Origin: Patellaria atrata CBS 101060
Lineage: Eukaryota; Ascomycota; Dothideomycetes; Patellariales; Patellariaceae
DNA length: 64,000 bases
Direction: 5' to 3'
Assembly (NCBI GenBank): GCA_010093705.1
Contig: MU006112.1
Location: 1 to 64,000, forward strand
In this document: positions 57,658 to 64,000 of the stretch, piece after piece
How positions within the stretch are numbered: position 1 is the first letter of the stretch
Layout: every line of letters begins with the position of its first letter
The notes under the pieces: generated by a model
Database searches by the model: none
What the model was told of the DNA's origin: nothing
What the model saw: only the letters and a program-made list of their open reading frames with translations
Made by a program: the position numbers and the translations under genes

Positions 57658-58237
57658 GGGTACTAATAGAGGATCGAGGTCTCTATTATTTGATAAGAGG
57701 AGGAGGATCTGATAGTAGGAGATTTATGATCGAAAGAACTGCAGCAATGATGAAGGTGTGAGGTTTGAGGCTGATTGATTGAAATGTTTTGGATTGGGCA
57801 ATTAGCAAACTTTATAGTTGCCCAAGCACGCCAGGTAGTTGTATTTGTGTTTACAATGACGTTGTGTGATGCAATAATCTGTGACACAGAAGGCAAAAAG
57901 GAGCTGGAGGCCCATTGAATTCTCGTGGCTAAAATATGACTTAATGACGCGCCTGATCCTAGCTCCGGATATAGACGCGATAGACGCTCTTACCGCCCTA
58001 CTAAAGACGTAGATTCAATACATGTATCTAGAAAGCCCACTGCACTGTACTTTACTAAGTTAATAGCGTTAATACTAGCCATGCACATTGATACTGATAT
58101 AGAATAAGAATAGTGAGTCTGATAGTACATCTTTCCTCAGAATGACGATAAGAATAACACCCCAATGTGTGAACCCGTGAACGAATTTTCTTACGTGCTT
58201 TCTGCGGTGGAGACCTTACATGAATGCAGAATGACGA
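57658..58237. other. Intergenic region mitochondrial protein-FKBP/STIMATE gene
   Basis: It contains the promoter of the mitochondrial protein gene and the 3' flank of the fusion gene. No gene is recognised. Confidence 0.5.
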
Positions 58238-59819
58238 TCAGTCCCTCTTTCTTCTACTCTGTACATCTTCGCTTCTCGAAGGACTACTACTACTAGCCCC
58301 ATCAACGTTAGGATCGTAGTCTTCATTCTCTCGGATCGGAACAGCCGTGGGATTCGCCTCTTTAAGAGCCCCTTTCGCTGTTTCTCCAACTTGTAGTTCG
58401 TCCGACTCATCATCCTCGCTGTCACTATCCTCACTCATTCGTAGTCTTCTTCTCTCCTCATGCTCCTCCTCACCACTGAGATCCTCGTGACCTTCCCCGC
58501 CAGCTGGATCTTTGATAAAGCTATCGATGATATAGTATTGCATGGCATTCATAACCAATGGGAATATAAACATCACAAATGTGATCTGGATAGCTTCGTT
58601 GCCCTCGGTCCAGCGGAGTGCCCAGTCCCCAACCCAGGCAATCCAAGGTAGCAGGGCGAAAAGGAGGAAGACACATAGTTTCATACCGAAGAGGCCAATG
58701 AAGTAAATAAGACATTGTTTCAGCCACCAGGTGTAACGGGGAGGTCGACCGTAATTACCGGACCTGATAGACTCGGGCGGAGTAGCTAGTGGCGTATAGG
58801 AGAAACCAACGTGTAGGAGGCGGAGGAGTATGACGAGGATAGGGATACCGATAGTCGTCTATGCGATGTAAGTTTGCGGTGACTGCTAATTGTACTTATA
58901 GGTCGGCTTACATCAATGAAAATATTAAGTAAATAAAATGAACAAGGATTAGGTTGACGACCGTCTTGAGCTTGCGCATGGGTTGCTGCATCCTTGGCGC
59001 TTGCAGCAATGTCCAGACTACCAGATGAAAGCATGGACATGAAGAGATTCGCAACATGCAGTAAGACAGAACCAACAACTTGTTTAGAAACGTCAAATGA
59101 CCAGACTTTCACCGGTCTACGCGGCCTTTCACGCCAGCGCTTCCATACCAACGATAGGACGGCCAAGCCACCTAAAGCTGCTTGAACGAGAAGTGCGAAG
59201 TTTCCAAGAAGTCGACAATCGTTATCCGTTTCAAAAATGGATGCTTTATTGGGCTGTGAACTGCTCGACGCAGAAGTGGAGATCGAGTTGGTAATCGATG
59301 TCAAGGTCGCGCTTGGTCTCGCCGTCAAGACAGCTTCTAGATCTACTCCTTTGATGCCCATAAGTTTTGTCTCAAATACTAGCATAATATAGTCAGTCTT
59401 CATGCTTCTCTCGCCCATTTTCAGTTGATCTCCGACCTACTTAATGTGCTATCAGGGGGTATAGAGCCCATATCTTGACTGCCATATCCCATCTCAGGCG
59501 GTATTGTCAACTTTCTCTCCTCGCCTATACACATATCGAGAAGTCCATGATCCCAGCCCGCTATCACCTCGCCCTCACCAAGGTGGAACGTGAACGGACT
59601 TCCCCGCTTGTAACTCTCGTCAAATTCACTACCATCACTCTCTAACGTCCCACGATAATGCACTGATATTTCATCCCCCCTTTGAGTTTTTCTTGTGCAA
59701 TCAACTGGGTATATTACTTCAATACCGACTTCGGCCAGGCAGGTGGGGAGTAGTGTGGACAGTAGAACGGAGAAGAGTGCATATCTCGGAATGGCAGGCA
59801 TAGCTGAGGGGAGCCGCAT
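58238..59819 (-). CDS. FKBP2-type prolyl isomerase fused to a STIMATE-family membrane protein
   Basis: Three exons: 59819-59441, 59378-58912 and 58858-58238, giving 488 aa. A signal peptide ends near LPTCLA. An FKBP domain follows ([52 protein letters not shown]). The 62-nt intron 1 (GTAGGT...GACTGAC...CTAG) joins STL to [13 protein letters not shown], the normal end of ER FKBP2. There is no stop or ER-retrieval signal: the same exon reads through a Ser/Thr linker into [42 protein letters not shown] and further membrane segments typical of STIMATE/vacuolar membrane proteins ([41 protein letters not shown]). The tail is acidic and Ser-rich. Predicted topology puts FKBP in the ER lumen. An internal ATG at 59418 lies inside intron 1, so a separate STIMATE gene would need a different start. 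Confidence 0.82.
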
Positions 59820-61203
59820 GGGCGGCAGGTAAGATCTGGTGGCTAGGTTCTTGAGTATATCATCCAGCTTCTGGAGACGTCGAGTATTGAGGCCCTGATC
59901 GTTTGAGGGATCACCCGAGCAAAGGAAGTTGTAGGTGGCGTTAAGACGGGGGCCTAGGACAATCACAGGCTAGAAAGCATGGAGGGATATAGGTAGACGA
60001 GCTCCTTGACAGGATATTTATCAACAGCGTATGTAAGTCAGAAATAAATGTACAGAATACTGAAAACAAAGATAAAGATATCACAGATCTAGATTCAACT
60101 TGAACTGACAGGAGTTGAGGAGCGCTTGACAGGCGGAGGCGCTTGTCCAAATCCGCATTGGCCGCGGTTGGCATTCTTTATCTGAACCACTCCACCAGGG
60201 TTTCGGCCTCCAACCGTCAAACGGTTTGGACTTGCTGCCGGTGATGGAACCTCGGAATATAAGTCAGCAGACTCCTCAAATACAACTCTGTGGGCGATGA
60301 GACAATTAGTTCTAATTCATTCAGACGAGTAGTGTAAAAGCTATGGAGATCAAATCGAGCACCTTTACAATTAGAATTCCACAGGGAAAGATAACTAGAC
60401 CAACTAGGCAATTCCTCTCACTTTTCGTCGAACGCAGCAACAATCTTACATCCCACATACGACCGTTTCTCTTACGCATTCGTACCACGAGCCTCTAGGC
60501 ATGTCCCCACGTGGTAATTTACCGTACAGTAAACCCAGAGAGAACTCCCGCAATTGTTGGAAATAATGTGTTGCCCCAGTCATGCTCGATTTCCATGTAT
60601 TGTACGGTACAGAGTGAACCAAATCTTCATTTACTGAGTGAACAAGGTATCTCTGAGGACGGGGTTTGCGAGGTCTTATAAAAGTTTGCCAGAAATAAAG
60701 TATGCTCTTGGGTTTGAATGTAAAAAAAAAAAAAGAAAAAAAAAAAGTACAGTACTGTACTGTACCGAGGCTTAAAGTTTCTTACCTCAGTGTTCAAAGT
60801 TCTAGAAAGGTTAGAAAACGGTCAAAAATCAAAAATCGGGTCGATGGACGCATAATGACGGCATTTCGAACATTTTATTTCCCGTTCCCGTTACTCGTTG
60901 TCACCTTAGTTCCGTTGTCACAGATTCCCGGCGGCAGGTACACGACTACTGTACGGTACCTTAAACTGCATCGGCTCAGGGAACAAGCAAGAAAGTAAAA
61001 CAGGTCCAACTTCCTCTAATTCCGACAGTTCCATTTGCACTGTCTACCGCCATCTCCTACTAAACCTATAATTCTTACCTTCTCTCTCGCAATATTTTAG
61101 ATAACGTGTCATTGGTTTTCCTCTTTTTCTTTTCGGAGTTAGTCTAATTGGTTTTGTGACCCGGAAGACCAAGCTCACCAAGCAATTGCTCCCTTGTCCC
61201 AAG
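59820..61203. promoter_or_regulatory. 1.4-kb divergent intergenic region
   Basis: Promoters of the FKBP/STIMATE gene and the DUF2183 gene. It contains A-rich tracts (60721-60746) and a perfect 14-bp palindrome GTACAGTACTGTAC at 60747-60760, plus related TACCGTACAGTA, TGTACGGTACAG and TACTGTACGGTACC words nearby. No gene is recognised. Confidence 0.5.
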
Positions 61204-62860
61204 ATGCTCCCACGATGGGCGATCCTAACAGCAGCAGCCCTTACAGCCTCCACCTACGGCTCTGCTTTGCCTACTGCTGCACCCGTACCCGATAAAGTTT
61301 ACAATGCGCATCCTGCTTTGATTACGCCTTCATTGGTGCAGCGATATCCGACCAAGACTTACAAGCACCGTAGAGACATAATAGATGATATCAGGGGACG
61401 CGTGGACGAAGTCCTCTCAGACTTGGGAGACCTTCCCTCCTATGTTGCTTCAGGTCCGCCCTATATTTTCTAAATGTTAAGCTTACCATCATGACTAATG
61501 AGTTACAGGTGTTGCAAACTTCTTTCAAGACTTTCCAGTTGGAGAAGATGTCCAAAGCTCTCTGAGAATCGATGACGACCAAGTCAGTGCCCTACCCACC
61601 AACGTCCTTAACCTACCACCATATGGAAACTGGACAGATCAAGGGTGGAATGTTCGCTTTCACGGGAACGTCTACAAACAACCGAATATTTCTCGTGAAA
61701 AGTTGGACGATCTAGCAAACATATTCCTAATAGACGTCGACATCGATGAGCTCAGGCCATCGGAGCAGGACCAAGCTCGCAATCTGACATCCGGCATATT
61801 TGTCATACAACAAGGAGATGTCAACGTTACCCTTCATCTTGAGCCTGCTCCTAGTGCTGGATCTGATGGTGAAGAAGGAGGCGGAGGTGCGGTTACCGCA
61901 CCTGGAGGGTCTCAGAACCTTACTCTGCCATATGCAACAACAGACCAGGGCGATTTTGACGTGTTTTTGCCAATTGAAAGCAATGGATTGGAAGCCGGAA
62001 ATGCGACACAAAACATTCAAAGACTCAATGTGTAGGTTCAATATTTTGAGAATCTCTCAATGATTACTGACTTCTTCAGCTATGCCAACGGCAGTGACCT
62101 CGGAAATGCAACAGCATACTTAGTGCCTCCGACGGGCTTCACCATAATTTCCGACATCGATGACATCCTTCGAGTCACCAAAATATACCAACCTAAAGAG
62201 GGCCTCCTCAACTCCTTTGCCCGCCCTTTTACCCCCTGGATGAACATGCCGTTCTACTATGCCAACTGGTCCCGTAGCATTCCCGACTTCCACTTCCACT
62301 ACTTAACCACCACTCCTGAACAGGTTACCCGCAATTACATGGACTTCATCTTCAATCACTATCCAGGTGGTTCCTTCGATACGCGACCGCTCAACTTTAG
62401 CGACATCAGCGCTACCCTCTCCATCCGCAGGTTTCTCTTGGACAAGATCTTTCAGACCTTCCCCCAGCGCAAGTTCATCCTCGTAGCTGATACCAGCAAT
62501 AGCGATGTCATGAAGGCGTATCCCGCCCTTGCTCACGACTACCCGAATCAGGTCCAATGCATCTTCCTGCGCAACACGTCCGCCACGGACGAGGAAGACA
62601 AGTTCCCTTACGATACGACAGGTTTCAAGAACCTGAATCAGCAGACGTACATGTTCTTCAGGACACCGGATGATCTGGCCAATTTGGATATCGTAGGAGG
62701 CCATTGTCTGAATGCTAGTGTGCAGCAGAATGTGACATTTGGTTTACAGGATGAGGTACTAGGAATCCATGGGGGCGAGGATGCAGCAACTTTCTTGGGA
62801 GTCAATGGGTGGTTTACCACGGCTGTCGCGGCTGCGGTTGGGATTTGGTTGGTCTTGTAA
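61204..62860 (+). CDS. Secreted DUF2183 (App1 phosphatase-like) protein, possible GPI anchor
   Basis: Three exons: 61204-61453, 61509-62031 and 62080-62860, giving 517 aa. A signal peptide (MLPRWAILTAAALTASTYGS ALP) is followed by the App1-type N-terminal beta region (WNVRFHGNVYKQPNISREKL D). The catalytic-domain block FTIISDIDDILRVTKIY has the D-x-D-x pattern of the HAD-like phosphatidate phosphatase App1, but with Ile where App1 has Thr. Then come FARPFTPWMNMPFYYANW, a PGGSFDTRPLNF stretch, and FPQRKFILVADTSNSDVMKA YP. Several N-glycosylation sequons and a hydrophobic C-terminus (TTAVAAAVGIWLVL) suggest an extracellular or GPI-anchored paralogue. Yeast App1 is cytosolic at actin patches, so the role here is likely different. 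Introns are 55 and 48 nt. Confidence 0.88.
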
Positions 62861-63667
62861 AGGAATTGGTGGGTTCTCTGTACATACTTTCTTTTCTAAC
62901 GAGGGTTGATGAGACATGATAATTGTAGGAATATTAAGTGGCATTACTGGACTCAAAATCTGGAGCAACCCAAGGATCCGGTGTCGTGCCCGTGCACTTC
63001 TACTTGCGCAAGAAAAGGGCAAACCCTCTATACGACTTACTATAACTACGAGACTTCAACCATACTATTAGTGAGAAGGCTAGGCAATATAGACCAGAGG
63101 TATGAATCTGGATTTTGAAAACTTTCGATTCTATCCCGAGTGGCTAATATAGTTACTCAAACTATTTCCTTTCCTTGTCTCAGGTTGCAATATCGCAAGG
63201 GACTCTTGCCTTGATACCGAACATGATTGATTTTATCAATGAATCTTCAGGCCCAGTTGCGGAGAAAGGAAAGTTGAGATGGGGTTGGAGACGCAACACG
63301 TGATGGAAGAAATTAGGTTAAACCAAATCGAGGAAACATATCCCAAATCCCATCCGTTCTCCTCAACCCAAACCAAAGCGGTACGAAATATCCGGCTTAG
63401 CTGCACTTGAATCCCTTGATCGCTTGATAGAAGATCATCGTTATCGGACTGCATCATGTCTTCTGCTCCTCAGTGGATATATACCATGCCTCGCTTTACA
63501 TGCAACCCCGTTCTGAGTGACCACCGGATGCTAATCATGCATTCTATTCTTATTCTTAAGCGTTGTGTTTCAGCTGTCTTCGTTTCCTATATTTCAGAGT
63601 CTTAGAGTATCCTCCATTTCTCTTATAATTCTTGGTTTTATCTTCGCGCAATTGAAGAAATATTGTG
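62861..63667. other. Intergenic region downstream of the DUF2183 gene
   Basis: Only short frames occur (62906-63118 plus, 63236-63457 minus), with no recognised family. No repeat or RNA gene is seen. Confidence 0.5.
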
Positions 63668-63958
63668 ATGGATGACATCAGGGTCTGGGCAAGAGATCTC
63701 TGCAACACGGACTGGTTGAGAACCGGTTCCCAGCAAATTCGCCAATATGGCTCAGATAATCAAAAGACTGCTTTATACGGGTTGTTAACCGTAGCGACGT
63801 TCATATGGGCCGTCGCAATCGCCATCAGATGGTTCAAATCGAGTAAAACTGCCCCTAGGCCTTGTCCTCCTGACCTCGAGAAACCCCCTACAACCCCTAT
63901 ATACACAAGCAAGTTCAAAGCCCCAGAACGCGAGCCTGGAGGTACTGACCCCGTCTAA
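63668..63958 (+). CDS. Small membrane protein or first exon of a longer gene at the window edge
   Basis: A 96-aa frame from an ATG at 63668. It has one membrane segment (ALYGLLTVATFIWAVAIAIR W), then a Pro-rich stretch (PRPCPPDLEKPPTTPIYTSK) and TSKFKAPEREPGG. A GGTACTGACC sequence near the end offers a GT donor (GTACTG) with a following branch-like CTGAC, so the gene may splice onward beyond 64000. The Pro-rich linker after a membrane anchor is common in fungal oxidoreductases, but no family can be named from this piece. Confidence 0.45.
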   Translation: MDDIRVWARDLCNTDWLRTGSQQIRQYGSDNQKTALYGLLTVATFIWAVAIAIRWFKSSKTAPRPCPPDLEKPPTTPIYTSKFKAPEREPGGTDPV

Positions 63959-64000
63959 CCCTCAACATCTCAATCCCTTCCCCCCATACTGACCAAACTC

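Noticed and set aside
59378-59418. A separate STIMATE gene starting at the ATG at 59418
   Set aside because: That ATG lies inside an intron with good donor, branch and acceptor, and the following exon starts with the last FKBP strand. A single fused gene explains the phases better, though transcripts must decide.

Overview
The window is nuclear DNA of a filamentous ascomycete (Pezizomycotina; Leotiomycetes is a guess from overall style). The evidence is dense, mostly single-copy genes with short GT-AG introns (about 46-130 nt, CTAAC/CTGAC branch sites), families found in filamentous fungi, and intergenic stretches of 0.3-3.7 kb. No bacterial operons, CRISPR arrays, rRNA or convincing tRNA genes are seen. 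Exon maps were built by hand, by matching splice signals and reading phase to the protein families.

Layout. 1-11 kb (+ strand): tail of an RNA polymerase I Rpa2-like subunit, a homeodomain/C2H2 transcription factor, a Gln-rich SS18-like protein, ribosomal protein eL19 and a PTR2 peptide transporter. 11-25 kb (- strand): Src1/Heh inner nuclear membrane protein, dienelactone hydrolase, ribosomal protein eL42, the very large E3 ligase UBR1, and complex III subunit QCR9. 25.6-39 kb: PYM (exon junction complex recycling), FEN1 (-), glutaryl-CoA dehydrogenase, a UBC4/5-type E2, RIC8, a mitochondrial carrier and a PPR-like mitochondrial protein. 39-44 kb is gene-poor. 44-50 kb: ribosomal protein eL18 (-), COPI zeta, and Rqc2/NEMF. 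50-53.3 kb holds two inverted arrays of a degenerate ~190-nt repeat on either side of a pterin-4a-carbinolamine dehydratase gene. 53-60 kb (- strand): a GPI-type arylsulfotransferase-like protein, a mitochondrial helical protein, and an FKBP2-STIMATE fusion. 61-64 kb: a secreted DUF2183/App1-like protein and the start of an unidentified membrane protein.

How the genes relate. Most are unrelated housekeeping genes. Three act in protein quality control (UBR1, UBC4-type E2, Rqc2) and three encode 60S proteins (eL19, eL42, eL18). No metabolic cluster is visible.

Most notable: (i) an ER FKBP joined in frame to a STIMATE-type multi-pass membrane protein; (ii) a 5-nt microexon in FEN1 that carries the catalytic Asp34; (iii) an undescribed repeat family in two opposed arrays plus one dispersed copy; (iv) a tandem AG acceptor in the Src1 homologue that would switch between two- and one-membrane-segment forms, recalling yeast SRC1 splicing; (v) introns at or next to the start codon in all three ribosomal protein genes, including a split ATG in eL19; (vi) a GC-AG intron in QCR9.
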